A stretch of DNA of 21,945 nucleotides, taken from contig FR880068.1 of NCBI GenBank assembly GCA_000435175.1, positions 2,240-24,184 of the forward strand, written 5' to 3'. The notes beneath the pieces are model-generated. The model was not told where the DNA came from and searched no databases. It was given only the letters and a program-made list of their open reading frames with translations. Positions 1 to 7,955 of this stretch are shown piece after piece. Both the position numbers and the translations under genes were made by a program. Source of the stretch: Clostridium sp. CAG:245 (lineage in GTDB: Bacteria; Bacillota; Clostridia; TANB77; CAG-508). Within the stretch, counting starts at the first letter, position 1. Every line of letters starts with the position of its first letter.

Positions 1-416
1 CTTGCCTGTTGTGCATTTGTTAAATTCATATCTATTTTTCTTGGTTTTTTTATAGATTGTTGTACAGTTTCTTTTGTTATTTCATTAAAAGTAACTCTAC
101 ATACACTATCTTCTGGAATTTCCAAAATATGAGCCAAATGCCAAGCAATAGCTTCTCCTTCACGATCAGGGTCGGTTGCAAGATACACAGTTTTTGCACT
201 TTTGGCATCTTTTTTCAAAGATTTTATTAAATCTCCCTTTCCCCTAATATTTATGTACTCTGGCTCGAAATCATTTTCAATATTAACTCCAAGCTTAGAT
301 TTTGGTAAATCCCTTATATGCCCCATAGATGCAACTACTTTCGTATTTCCACCTAAGAATTTTTTTATAGTATTAGCCTTTGCAGGCGACTCAACAATAA
401 TTAATTTATCTGCCAT
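1..416 (-). CDS. topA: DNA topoisomerase I, N-terminal part (runs off window)
   Basis: Type IA topoisomerase that relaxes negatively supercoiled DNA through a transient 5'-phosphotyrosine link. Only the first 138 residues are in the window; the reading frame is open to base 1 and the remainder lies to the left. The visible part is the TOPRIM domain. The protein starts MADKLIIVESPAKA with the catalytic Glu9, and the metal-binding TDPDREGE motif lies at residues 81-88 (Asp82, Asp84, Glu86), followed by AIAWHLA and VTFNEIT, both standard for bacterial TopA. The ATG at 414-416 begins exactly at the family's conserved N-terminus. A good promoter lies about 80 bp upstream (497-525). Its tyrosine and zinc-finger domains cannot be assessed. 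The family call is very secure. Confidence 0.97.
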   Translation of the reverse strand, partial: MADKLIIVESPAKANTIKKFLGGNTKVVASMGHIRDLPKSKLGVNIENDFEPEYINIRGKGDLIKSLKKDAKSAKTVYLATDPDREGEAIAWHLAHILEIPEDSVCRVTFNEITKETVQQSIKKPRKIDMNLTNAQQA

Positions 417-496
417 TAACTTTTTCGTATAATCAATCTTATAAAAAATCTATAAACCTTGATTAACCCTTTCTTCAAATTTAATTTCATCAATAT

Positions 497-525
497 ATTG
501 TAGCGTAATTTTATTTAATTTTCAA
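497..525 (-). promoter_or_regulatory. Predicted sigma-A promoter of topA
   Basis: On the minus strand TTGAAA (520-525) and TACAAT (497-502) are separated by exactly 17 bp. This would give topA a 5' leader of about 75 nt. Seen in sequence; promoter activity is inferred. Confidence 0.55.
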
Positions 526-553
526 GTTTTTGCATATTTTATTTTCAAAAGTA

Positions 554-582
554 AATTCTAGTTTAACTAAAAAACTAGAATT
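554..582 (-). terminator. Hairpin downstream of the AAA ATPase gene
   Basis: A perfect 11-bp inverted repeat, AATTCTAGTTT (554-564) with AAACTAGAATT (572-582), and a 7-nt loop. It lies 35 bp after the stop codon of the ATPase gene. On the minus strand it is followed by the mildly T-rich TTACTTTTG. The stem is AT-rich, so it is a plausible but not strong intrinsic terminator between the ATPase gene and topA. Confidence 0.4.
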
Positions 583-617
583 ATACTTATAATTAAATTT
601 TATGTTGCATCTTTTTT

Positions 618-1970
618 CTATAACAAACAAGTCATATATACTGGTAAAAATACTATTTCGTCCTCTACCCTCAAGTCTTCTATATGTAAAACATATGATG
701 TTGATAAGTATTCTTTATATTTATTTTTAAACTTATTTAAAGAAGAAAATGTATAATTTTTCCCAGATTTTACTTCTATCGGCGAAATATTATGTTTTGA
801 AGTAATCTTATTTTTAGCAATCAAGAAATCTATTTCCATATTATTAGCAGAATTTTGTTTGTCATAATTAAAATAAAAATATAATTTCTTTCCAGTAGCT
901 GTCAACATTTGTGCTACAATATTTTCCATAATCATTCCTTCATTAAATGTAAGTTTGTTAAATAAAATTTTCCTATATATTTCTTCATCAACTAAACCTT
1001 TTTCATCAAAAGCCAATGAAAGAAGTAATCCAGTATCTCCCATATAGCACTTTAATGCACTCGACTCTCTATTTAATCTAAGTCCAATGTTCGGTTCAGT
1101 TGTGTTAAAAGCAATGTTTACAATCATTGATTCTTGAAGCCAGAAAAAAGCATCTTTATAATCTCTATATCTTGCATCTTTTTGCATTGAATTGAACGAA
1201 AATCTTTTTTCATGTTTTTGTAATTGAGATGGTATTTCCTCAAAAATACTTTGTACTTTGATTGAATCATCTCCACTATATTTTACTATATCATCTTTAT
1301 ACAAATTTAAGATGTCCCTCTTTATCAAATCGACTTCTTTAAAACTTTTTGTTTTTATATACGTTTCTACTGCTTGAGGCATTCCACCTACTATTAAATA
1401 TTGTTTAAAATAGTCCATTGCTTCCCTATGCATTAGTTGTCCTAAAGGCTTCTTTTCTTCAAAGCATTTTCTTATTAAATCCATTAAGTTATTATTTTCA
1501 TTTGCCCATAAAAATTCTTCAAAGTCCATTGGATACATATTCAAGTGTCGTTCTTCTGATGGTATTAAAATATCTTCAACATTCTTTTTTATTGAAATTA
1601 AAGAACCAGTTTCGATATAATCATACCTTCCATCAGCAACTAGATACTTAATAGCACTTCTTGCTCTAGGATATAATTGCACCTCATCGAAAATTATTAG
1701 TGTATCTCTTTCATATAAATCTGTTTTATAATAACTCGATAAATACATGAAAAACATATCTAAGTTATCTAGGTAATTATCAAACAGCTCTTTAACATCT
1801 TTACCGACTTTATTGAAATCAATTAATATATATGATTTATAATTTTCTTTTGCAAACTGTTCGGCTATATAACTTTTTCCAATACGCCTTGCGCCATCAA
1901 TTAAAAGAGCTACTTTTCCATTACTCTCTTTTTTCCATTTTATCAATTCATCATATACTTTTCTTCTCAT
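618..1970 (-). CDS. AAA family ATPase with C-terminal DUF4143 (AAA_14 type)
   Basis: A 450-residue P-loop ATPase of the AAA_14 plus DUF4143 architecture, common in gut Clostridia and Bacteroidota, often in several copies per genome; its role is not established. Walker A is GARRIGKS at residues 26-33 and Walker B is LIIFDEVQ at 91-98. A sensor-like YIETGSLIS follows near 118-126. The C-terminal half carries MEIDFLIAKN and SPIEVKSGK, which resembles the PD-(D/E)xK-like core of DUF4143. Length is normal for the family. The ATG follows AGGTGA with 5-nt spacing. The promoter at 1990-2018 is embedded in a 33-bp-period repeat array that begins right after the upstream gene, suggesting a dedicated operator region. 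No partner gene identifies a pathway; calling it a toxin or defence gene would be speculation. Confidence 0.88.
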   Translation of the reverse strand: MRRKVYDELIKWKKESNGKVALLIDGARRIGKSYIAEQFAKENYKSYILIDFNKVGKDVKELFDNYLDNLDMFFMYLSSYYKTDLYERDTLIIFDEVQLYPRARSAIKYLVADGRYDYIETGSLISIKKNVEDILIPSEERHLNMYPMDFEEFLWANENNNLMDLIRKCFEEKKPLGQLMHREAMDYFKQYLIVGGMPQAVETYIKTKSFKEVDLIKRDILNLYKDDIVKYSGDDSIKVQSIFEEIPSQLQKHEKRFSFNSMQKDARYRDYKDAFFWLQESMIVNIAFNTTEPNIGLRLNRESSALKCYMGDTGLLLSLAFDEKGLVDEEIYRKILFNKLTFNEGMIMENIVAQMLTATGKKLYFYFNYDKQNSANNMEIDFLIAKNKITSKHNISPIEVKSGKNYTFSSLNKFKNKYKEYLSTSYVLHIEDLRVEDEIVFLPVYMTCLL

Positions 1971-1989
1971 TCAATCACCTTCTGATATA

Positions 1990-2018
1990 ATTTTAGCACA
2001 TATCCGCGATTTTTTCAA
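1990..2018 (-). promoter_or_regulatory. Predicted promoter of the AAA ATPase gene, overlapping repeat copy 1
   Basis: Minus-strand TTGAAA (2013-2018) and TAAAAT (1990-1995) with a 17-bp spacer, 20 bp before the start codon. The spacer contains the first CGGATATGT repeat core, so a protein bound to the repeats would be expected to compete with RNA polymerase. The boxes are seen directly; the regulatory reading is inference. Confidence 0.5.
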
Positions 2019-2110
2019 GCACATTTAAGCACATATCCGTAATTTTTTAAAGTCTATTTGAACACATATCCGTAATTTTTTAAAGTCTGTTTTAACACAT
2101 ATACGCATTT
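1996..2110. repeat. Four-copy direct repeat array, 33-bp period
   Basis: The plus-strand core ACATATCCG occurs at 1998, 2031 and 2064, with a degenerate ACATATACG at 2097. Spacing is exactly 33 bp each time. Copies 2 and 3 extend to CGTAATTTTTTAAAGTCT. The array fills the whole space between the upstream gene's stop codon (2112) and the ATPase promoter. Periodic, promoter-embedded repeats suggest an operator or iteron-like protein-binding array. Confidence 0.75.
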
Positions 2111-2111
2111 T

Positions 2112-2447
2112 TTACTTTGTCATACTAAAAATTAATTCTGGACATTTCTTAAAATCTGATATTATATCTCCTGTTGCAACTGGTGTTACTTGGTAATTTA
2201 CGAGTATTTTTAATAAATTATCTATTAAATTTTCATTATTTGATAAATTGCTTTCTATTATCTTTTCTGTTATGACATCTTTCTTTCCATCATTTTCTTC
2301 TTTTACTAATGCAATTCCAAATTTTTTCTCATCTTCTTTTACTTCTGAGGCGGTCAGCTTGTAATATTTTACCTTTATTTTTTGTTTTCTTTCTGCTTCA
2401 TTAAAATTTTCTACATTAATATTAGCTTCTCCAAATAGTTTTTTCAT
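2112..2447 (-). CDS. Small conserved hypothetical protein (DUF6514-like, tentative)
   Basis: A 111-residue soluble protein with no signal peptide or membrane segment. It has an N-terminal beta-rich part (KIKVKYYKLTASEV, FGIALVKEE) and a C-terminal helix followed by ILVNYQVTPVATGDIISDF. The pattern of 'variable strands, then N..V.P....D.I.D' resembles the small clostridial DUF6514 proteins as I remember them; a profile search would be needed to confirm this. It has an AGGAAAGG ribosome site 10-12 nt before ATG and a weak candidate promoter with a dyad at 2511-2539. It stands alone between murG and the ATPase gene. Function unknown. Confidence 0.6.
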   Translation of the reverse strand: MKKLFGEANINVENFNEAERKQKIKVKYYKLTASEVKEDEKKFGIALVKEENDGKKDVITEKIIESNLSNNENLIDNLLKILVNYQVTPVATGDIISDFKKCPELIFSMTK

Positions 2448-2510
2448 ATTAAATCACAACCTTTCCTAGAGGAAAATTTAAAATTGTAAAATTAATTATT
2501 TTGATAAACG

Positions 2511-2539
2511 AAAATATTTGATAACTTTTCTATTATCAA
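2511..2539 (-). promoter_or_regulatory. Candidate promoter with dyad upstream of the small hypothetical gene
   Basis: TTGATAA (2518-2524) and TTATCAA (2533-2539) form a perfect 7-bp dyad with an 8-nt centre. On the minus strand TTGATA (2534-2539) is 17 bp from TATTTT (2511-2516). The -10 match is weak, so this may be an operator or only a hairpin. Confidence 0.3.
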
Positions 2540-2596
2540 TTAGTAGTACATATGCTATTAAAATTTTGAAATTTTTTACAATTACTTATCCCCTTT

Positions 2597-2630
2597 AAAA
2601 AAATATAATACCACCAGATTATTCTGGTGG
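2597..2630 (-). terminator. Intrinsic terminator of the murG end, overlapping its stop codon
   Basis: CCACCAGA (2611-2618) pairs with TCTGGTGG (2623-2630) around a 4-nt loop, followed on the minus strand by TATTATATTTTTTT. The right arm is coding: it encodes the last residues of MurG, and the loop contains the TAA stop. It closes the murE-mraY-ftsW-murG transcription unit. Confidence 0.85.
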
Positions 2631-3767
2631 CAAGTTATTTCGTGTTTCATGTTTCGACACAATTCGACAAATCTCCTTGTATATGTTTTCCTCTACATCA
2701 GCTCTTGCAACTTTTTTTGCCGATTCTCCCATTATTTTTAAGGTTTCCGTGTCTTTCACAATATTATTTATCGTGTTATTTAATTTTGTAAAATTTAATT
2801 CTTTATCTAATATAATTTTTGCAGCACCAACTTTTTCCAATACTTTTGCATTGTATTCTTGATGGTTTTCTGTTGCAAATGGATATGGGATAAATATTGC
2901 AGGTTTTCCTATCGTAGCAATCTCTGTAATAGTCATTGCTCCGCTTCTGCACACAACTAAATCTGACATTTCCATAACCTCTTGCATATTATATATGTAT
3001 GGTAATATTTTTGTATTCTCTATATTATCAATATCTATATTCTTAATTCTTAGTTTTTCTTTTACCTCATCATAGTTTCCTGGTCCTACTGCCCAAACTA
3101 TTTGGTACTTTTCATTAAGCCTATTTTCTATTATTCCGAGTATTGCATTATTTATGCTTTTGGCCCCTTGACTTCCACCAAAAAATAGTACTACTGGCAA
3201 ATCTTGTTTCAATTTCATTTCCTGTTTCAAGTTATATTTTTGCTCATCACTTAATCTATTTGAATTTACTTTCGTTGGTGTCCCAGTAACAACTATTTTT
3301 CTTGCATTTGAAATTCTTTCTTTTGCTTCTTCGAAGCCTAGCAATATTTCATCTGCTTTTTTAGCCATTACCTTTACAGCTACTCCTGGAAAAGCATTGC
3401 TTTCATGCAATATTATTGGAATTTTTAACTGGCTTGCTGCCATACACACAGAAACACATATATATCCGCCTGTACCAATGACTATATCAGGCTTAAACTC
3501 TTTTAATATCTTTTTAGCTTGACCAACAGCCTTTATGGTTTTGCAAAATCTTTTAATATTATCTAAATTGATTTTTCTATTAATTCCATATGCTTCAACT
3601 GTTTTTAGCTCATAGCCTGCTCTTGGTACTAAATCTTTTTCTAATCCTCTACCAGTTCCTATGAAAATTATTTTTGATTGTGGTTCTTTCTCCATTATTT
3701 TATTGGCAATAGCTATTCCTGGGTTTATATGTCCTCCAGTTCCAGCCGCAGCAATTACTACTCTCAT
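2619..3767 (-). CDS. murG: UDP-N-acetylglucosamine--N-acetylmuramyl-(pentapeptide) pyrophosphoryl-undecaprenol GlcNAc transferase
   Basis: GT-B glycosyltransferase (family GT28) that adds GlcNAc to lipid I to make lipid II on the inner face of the membrane. The 382-residue length is normal. The N-terminal AAGTGGHINP loop is at residues 7-16 and HESNAFPG at 121-128. The C-domain GGSQGA loop is at 197-202, and CRSGAMTITE and PYPFATENHQEYNA form the UDP-GlcNAc site. ATG follows AAGGTG with about 7-nt spacing. It is the last gene of a minus-strand unit with murE, mraY and ftsW. A 119-bp inverted-repeat element (3801-3919) sits between ftsW and its ribosome site, and its terminator overlaps its own stop codon. 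No murB, divIB, ftsA or ftsZ follows. Confidence 0.97.
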   Translation of the reverse strand: MRVVIAAAGTGGHINPGIAIANKIMEKEPQSKIIFIGTGRGLEKDLVPRAGYELKTVEAYGINRKINLDNIKRFCKTIKAVGQAKKILKEFKPDIVIGTGGYICVSVCMAASQLKIPIILHESNAFPGVAVKVMAKKADEILLGFEEAKERISNARKIVVTGTPTKVNSNRLSDEQKYNLKQEMKLKQDLPVVLFFGGSQGAKSINNAILGIIENRLNEKYQIVWAVGPGNYDEVKEKLRIKNIDIDNIENTKILPYIYNMQEVMEMSDLVVCRSGAMTITEIATIGKPAIFIPYPFATENHQEYNAKVLEKVGAAKIILDKELNFTKLNNTINNIVKDTETLKIMGESAKKVARADVEENIYKEICRIVSKHETRNNLPPE

Positions 3768-3800
3768 TTCTTACACCTTTCTTTATTCGATTTATTTAGT

Positions 3801-3919
3801 TTGGAAAAAATTGAATTTTGGCAAATACAATGATTTTCAAAGGCAAAGGTTCATACTTTGTGTATGTAACAGCGTTCGAAAAGAAATTTGACGTAGCCAA
3901 AATTGTAATTATTTTTCAA
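3801..3919. repeat. Dispersed inverted-repeat element, copy A
   Basis: Imperfect terminal inverted repeats: left arm about TTGGAAAAAATTGAATTTT then GGC (3801-3822), right arm GCCAAAATTG then TAATTATTTTTCAA (3896-3919). An inner hairpin, CATACTTTGTGTATG, is shared with copy C (18476-18579). It lies inside the cell-wall operon, between the frame-corrected end of ftsW (3923) and murG. No coding capacity, so it is MITE-like. Confidence 0.7.
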
Positions 3920-3922
3920 GCT

Positions 3923-5090
3923 CTAAACCTTTGAACCTGCCCTTGACACATTAAGCAAAATTCCCACTCCAGCCAGTAGTACTAACAGTGCGGTTCCTCC
4001 GGTAACTGAAAAAAGGAAGTGCCATACCTGTTGTTGGTATAGATGCTGTAACAACTGCGATATTGATTATTGCTTGTGTTGCTACAAGTGTTGTAACTCC
4101 TATTGCAAGCAAACTTCCAAACATATCTGGTGCCTTCATAGAAATTACGATTCCTCTCCATACAAAAATTGCAAATAATAATATAATTGTAACGCAACCT
4201 ACAAAACCCAATTCTTCTGCAACTATTGCAAATATAAAGTCATTTTGTGGTTCTGGTATGTACAAATATTTTTGTTTACTGTTTCCTAGTCCTACTCCAA
4301 ACAATCCTCCAGAACCAATCGCATACAAACTTTGTACCATTTGGTAACCCGTTCCTGTCGCATCAGACCAAGGATCAAAGAATGTCATAATTCTATCCAT
4401 TCTAAACGAGTCACTAGCATCACCTTTTAATAACTCTCTTATTATTACTAAGGCTACTCCCGCGACTCCTGCCAGACCAGCAAACATAAAATGCAACAGC
4501 CTGCATCCAGCCATTAACATCATTACACAGGTTACAATACCTACAACCAAAGATACACTTAAATGGTTTTGAACAAAGTACAATATTGCAATTGGAGGAA
4601 TTAAAAATGCCATAGGCAATACAAATCCTTTTCCAAATTGCTTTAAATCGTTTTTGTGGTCTGATAAATATCCTGCATAAAATATTATTAAACCTATTTT
4701 TGTAAATTCTGATGGTTGGAACTGCCCTATTCCCTTTATTTCAATCCATCTTTTTGCACCATTAACACTTTTTCCAAGTTTCGGTACTAAAACTAAAAGT
4801 AAAATTGCAACAGATATTACATATATAACCTTATAATATTTTCTTAAAAATCTATAATCAGATTTTGAAAAGAATAACATTAATCCTATTCCAGCCAAAG
4901 CAAATTCAAATTGTTTTAAAAAATAAGTATAGCTTTTTCCCGTTGACGAAAGAGCAGATGGTGCGCTCGCCGAAAGAACCATAACAACACCCAAAGATAG
5001 CAGTATTAATACGGTTATAAATAAAATGTAATCCATTTTATTATTCATGAATTTTGAAAATCTTTTAACTTTCTTTTTTTCTCTTTGCAT
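3923..5090 (-). CDS. ftsW: SEDS-family septal peptidoglycan polymerase FtsW/SpoVE, with a C-terminal frameshift
   Basis: Multi-pass lipid II glycosyltransferase that works with a class B PBP at the septum. From 5090 the frame reads as a normal SEDS protein (GVVMVLSASAPSA, GKSVNGAKRWI, QPSEFTK, QNDFIFAIVAEELGFVG) up to GMALPFFSY. It then shifts into a non-homologous tail, RRNRTV..., ending at 3951. Removing one G at 4001/4002 (an extra C on the coding strand, TAC-C-GGA) restores the family ending GGTALLVLLAGVGILLNVSR and a stop at 3923-3925, giving about 388 residues. ATG follows AAAGGACG. Because FtsW is normally essential, a sequencing or assembly error is likely; a real mutation or +1 recoding at the rare CGG codon remains possible. 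It lies 18 bp after mraY. Confidence 0.92.
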
Positions 5091-5108
5091 TTGTTCGTCC
5101 TTTCAATT

Positions 5109-6098
5109 TTATATTGCGGCTAGACCAATCATGCATGCTATTAATGTTATTATGCTAAATACTGAAACAATAGCATTTTCGTTCCAGCCACATAATTCAA
5201 AATGATGATGTAATGGTGCCATCTTAAATACTCTTTTTCCAGTTCTTTTATAGTGTGCAACTTGTATTATGTCTGATAAAGTTTCTAATACTGGAATTAT
5301 TGCAATTATTAATAATAAAATTGGTAATTTCAAATAAATAGCCATTACAGAAACCGCTCCACCTAAGAATAGTGAGCCAGTATCACCCATGAATACTTTT
5401 GCTGGGTGTAAGTTGAATAGCAAGAATGCTAAGCATATTCCTATCAAGCTAACTCCCATTATAACAATTTCTTTAACTCCAAAAATTATTCCTATAACAG
5501 TTAAACATGTTAATATAATTGTTGTAACAGATGTACTTAATCCATCTATTCCATCTGTTAAGTTAATTGCATTTGTAGTTCCAAGCATAACAAATATGGT
5601 AAATGGTATGTATAGCCAAATTGGCAATGTAATTGACGTTTTCGCAAATGGAATTATTAAATCTGTTCCAATATGCATTACATTTGTTAAATATACCGTG
5701 AATATTGTTGCTATTATCAACAGTCCAAACATTTTATATTTTGGTTTTAGTCCTTCTGTGTTTTTTAAAATTAACTTTTTAAAATCATCTACAAAGCCTA
5801 CCAATCCAAACCCAACTGTTACTAATATTAGTGGTATTAAATTTTTAGCCATTGTCTGTTCAGATGCATCTACAGATTTTGAATATTTTAAAAATACTAT
5901 TGCTCCTATTATTATTATGGCTAAAATCATTACAATTCCGCCCATTGTAGGAGTTCCCTGTTTTTTTAGATGAGACTTTGGACCATCGTCTCTTTCTTGT
6001 TGCCCTATTTTTCTTCTACGTAATATTGGTATTACTATTAGAGATATTACAAATGCTATAGCAAATGCCAACATTAATATCTTTATTTGGTATGCCAT
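5109..6098 (-). CDS. mraY: Phospho-N-acetylmuramoyl-pentapeptide transferase (MraY)
   Basis: Integral membrane enzyme that transfers phospho-MurNAc-pentapeptide from UDP to undecaprenyl phosphate, giving lipid I. The 329 residues form about ten membrane segments. The diagnostic loops are GFVDDFKK (Asp104, Asp105), NLTDGIDGL (179-187), FMGDTGSL (237-243) and PLHHHFELCGW (295-305), which are the Mg2+ and substrate residues of the family. ATG lies 1 nt after the murE stop codon, and its ribosome site (AAAGGAG) is inside the murE coding end, so translation is probably coupled. It is followed by ftsW; in the usual cluster murD would stand between them, and it is missing here. Confidence 0.97.
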   Translation of the reverse strand: MAYQIKILMLAFAIAFVISLIVIPILRRRKIGQQERDDGPKSHLKKQGTPTMGGIVMILAIIIIGAIVFLKYSKSVDASEQTMAKNLIPLILVTVGFGLVGFVDDFKKLILKNTEGLKPKYKMFGLLIIATIFTVYLTNVMHIGTDLIIPFAKTSITLPIWLYIPFTIFVMLGTTNAINLTDGIDGLSTSVTTIILTCLTVIGIIFGVKEIVIMGVSLIGICLAFLLFNLHPAKVFMGDTGSLFLGGAVSVMAIYLKLPILLLIIAIIPVLETLSDIIQVAHYKRTGKRVFKMAPLHHHFELCGWNENAIVSVFSIITLIACMIGLAAI

Positions 6099-6099
6099 T

Positions 6100-7572
6100 T
6101 TATATTTCTCCTTTGATTATTTGATTTACTATTATTCTTTCATCAAATGGATGTTTTACTCCATTTATCTCTTGATATGGCTCGTGTCCTTTTCCTGCAA
6201 GCACAATTATATCTTTCTTGCTAGCCATATTTATTGCATATTTAATAGCCTCTATTCTATCTACTATACATACATATTTCCCTTTAGTCTTTTTTATTCC
6301 TGTTTCTATTTCATCTACTATTGTTTGAGGGTCTTCTGTTCTTGGGTTATCTGATGTAATTATTGTAAAATCTGCAATTTTTCCTGATATTTCACCCATT
6401 ATAGGTCTTTTTGTTGTATCTCTGTCTCCTCCACAACCAAATACAGAAATTACTCTTCCTCTAGTATATGATTTTACGGCATTTAGTATATTTTCCAAGC
6501 TTTCTGGAGAATGCGCATAATCTATCATAATTGTTAAATCTTTGCTGTTATTTACAAGTTCAGATCTTCCTGGTACTCTTACTTCTAGTAAAGCATCTTT
6601 TATATTTTCTGCTGAACAGCCTAATTTTGTTGCAACACAAATTGCAGCTAAGCTGTTATACACGCTGAATCTTCCAGGAATTCCAACTTTTACTCTTTCA
6701 TTTTTATCTCCAATTTTAACCTTGAAATCTACATACGAATTTGTAATTGTAATATCTTTTGCAAGTAAATTACATGCATTGTCGATTCCATATGTTGTTA
6801 TCTCACAATCTGGTACTAAACTTGGTACCTTGCAAACTTGTAAATCATCGACATTTACAAACCCACATTTGCACATCTTAAATAACTTTAATTTAGACTC
6901 GAAATAATCTTGCATATTTGGGTGTTCTTTTGGACTAATGTGATCCTCTGAGAAGTTTGTAAATACTGCAATGTCAAATTGGCATCCTGCAACTCTGTTT
7001 AGTTTCAAGCTTTGTGAAGAAACTTCCATTACAATTGCTTGGCAACCATCTTCAACCATTTGTGCAAAATATTGTTGTAGTTCTATACTTTCTGGAGTTG
7101 TTCTATCACTATCAAGCAACTTCTTATCTCCACTATAAACAGCTATGGTTCCAACTAGTCCAGTCTTAATTCCTTGCTTTTGTAGAATCTCTTTAATCAT
7201 AAATGTTGTAGTAGTCTTGCCCTTTGTTCCAGTAACTCCAATTAGCTTAACTTTTTTTGATGGATTATCGTAAAAATTACATGCACAAATTGCCATCGCA
7301 TATCTTGCATCTGGCACAACAATAAGAGTTACATCTTCTGGTATATTTAAACTCCTAATGTCTGTTGTTTCTTCAACAAGAATAGTCTTTGCACCTTTCT
7401 CTATTGCACTATTTATATACTGTGTTCCATCTGTTGTGAAGCCTTTAATTGCAAAAAACATACTTCCTTCAACAACTTTTCTGGAATCTTTTTCTATTGT
7501 TGTAACCTCTCTATCAATTTCACCTTTAGCTTTAATTCCGTCTATTCCGACTAAAATTTTCTTTAAATTCAT
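6100..7572 (-). CDS. murE: UDP-MurNAc-L-Ala-D-Glu--meso-2,6-diaminopimelate ligase
   Basis: Cytoplasmic Mur ligase adding the third stem-peptide residue, using ATP. The start is placed at the ATG at 7570-7572, because AGAGGA lies 9 nt before it and abuts the alternative ATG 9 nt upstream; this gives 490 residues. The P-loop GVTGTKGKTTT is at about 112-122, the TTPES substrate motif near 158-162, the central FTNFSEDHI near 205-213, and DNPRTEDP at 408-415. DNPR is the signature of meso-DAP-specific enzymes, so the cell wall is expected to contain meso-DAP. It is the first gene of a unit with mraY, ftsW and murG and has its own promoter (7641-7669). It is separated from the PBP gene by two plus-strand genes, and murF is absent. 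Confidence 0.97.
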   Translation of the reverse strand: MNLKKILVGIDGIKAKGEIDREVTTIEKDSRKVVEGSMFFAIKGFTTDGTQYINSAIEKGAKTILVEETTDIRSLNIPEDVTLIVVPDARYAMAICACNFYDNPSKKVKLIGVTGTKGKTTTTFMIKEILQKQGIKTGLVGTIAVYSGDKKLLDSDRTTPESIELQQYFAQMVEDGCQAIVMEVSSQSLKLNRVAGCQFDIAVFTNFSEDHISPKEHPNMQDYFESKLKLFKMCKCGFVNVDDLQVCKVPSLVPDCEITTYGIDNACNLLAKDITITNSYVDFKVKIGDKNERVKVGIPGRFSVYNSLAAICVATKLGCSAENIKDALLEVRVPGRSELVNNSKDLTIMIDYAHSPESLENILNAVKSYTRGRVISVFGCGGDRDTTKRPIMGEISGKIADFTIITSDNPRTEDPQTIVDEIETGIKKTKGKYVCIVDRIEAIKYAINMASKKDIIVLAGKGHEPYQEINGVKHPFDERIIVNQIIKGEI

Positions 7573-7640
7573 AATTACCATTCCTCTCCGAATTTATTGG
7601 ATTAATATTTATATTGTCATTCTTCAACTTTACTTTTAAC

Positions 7641-7669
7641 ATTATATAATTAAAAAACGCATTTGTATA
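7641..7669 (-). promoter_or_regulatory. Predicted promoter of the murE-mraY-ftsW-murG unit
   Basis: Minus-strand TATACA (7664-7669) and a consensus TATAAT (7641-7646) with a 17-bp spacer, about 70 bp before murE. The -35 is only a 4/6 match. It would explain how the distal dcw genes are expressed although separated from mraZ. Confidence 0.45.
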
Positions 7670-7837
7670 GGGTTATAGTCATTTTTTCTAAAAAATTTAT
7701 AGTACATTATATTCGTTAACGTAGAAAATTAGTAAAAAGATTAATTTAATATTTAAAGTTATCATTAAATTTAATTTCCAGATTTTTAATAGAAATACTC
7801 TTGTGTAGTTTCATTCAATATTGTTTACGCACTTAGT

Positions 7838-7866
7838 TTGCAAATTTACATAAAATATGCTATACT
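7838..7866 (+). promoter_or_regulatory. Predicted promoter of the orphan gene
   Basis: TTGCAA (7838-7843), 17-bp spacer, TATACT (7861-7866). This gives a leader of about 85 nt before the start codon chosen at 7956. Confidence 0.5.
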
Positions 7867-7886
7867 GTAAATGTACGTTATTTACA
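7866..7886 (+). promoter_or_regulatory. Perfect dyad at the orphan gene's transcription start
   Basis: TGTAAAT (7866-7872) and ATTTACA (7880-7886) form a perfect 7-bp inverted repeat with a 7-nt centre. It begins on the last base of the -10 box and spans the expected +1, the typical place for a repressor operator. No regulator family is recognised. Confidence 0.4.
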
Positions 7887-7955
7887 AAATGATAGTTTGC
7901 AATGAGGATTAATTTTTCCTATTGTTGCTATCACACAAAAAGTGAGGATTTTTCA

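Larger units (their letters stand above)
7573..7955. other. Divergent intergenic region between murE and the orphan gene
   Basis: This 383-bp AT-rich stretch holds the minus-strand murE promoter (7641-7669), the plus-strand promoter of the orphan gene (7838-7866) and its dyad (7866-7886). I see no gene or known RNA in the rest (7670-7837). Confidence 0.6.

Noticed and set aside
1996..2110. 33-bp-period array as a CRISPR
   Set aside because: The repeated part and the intervals are both repeated, there are no unique spacers and no cas genes; it is a tandem array.
3951..4197. 71-codon minus-strand frame inside ftsW
   Set aside because: It contains an out-of-frame reading of ftsW that is only partly explained by the frameshift; it has no start signal and is not a separate gene.
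7902..7955. Upstream ATG giving the orphan protein 18 more residues
   Set aside because: There is no ribosome site before 7902, whereas GAGG stands at proper distance before the ATG at 7956; the extension overlaps the leader.
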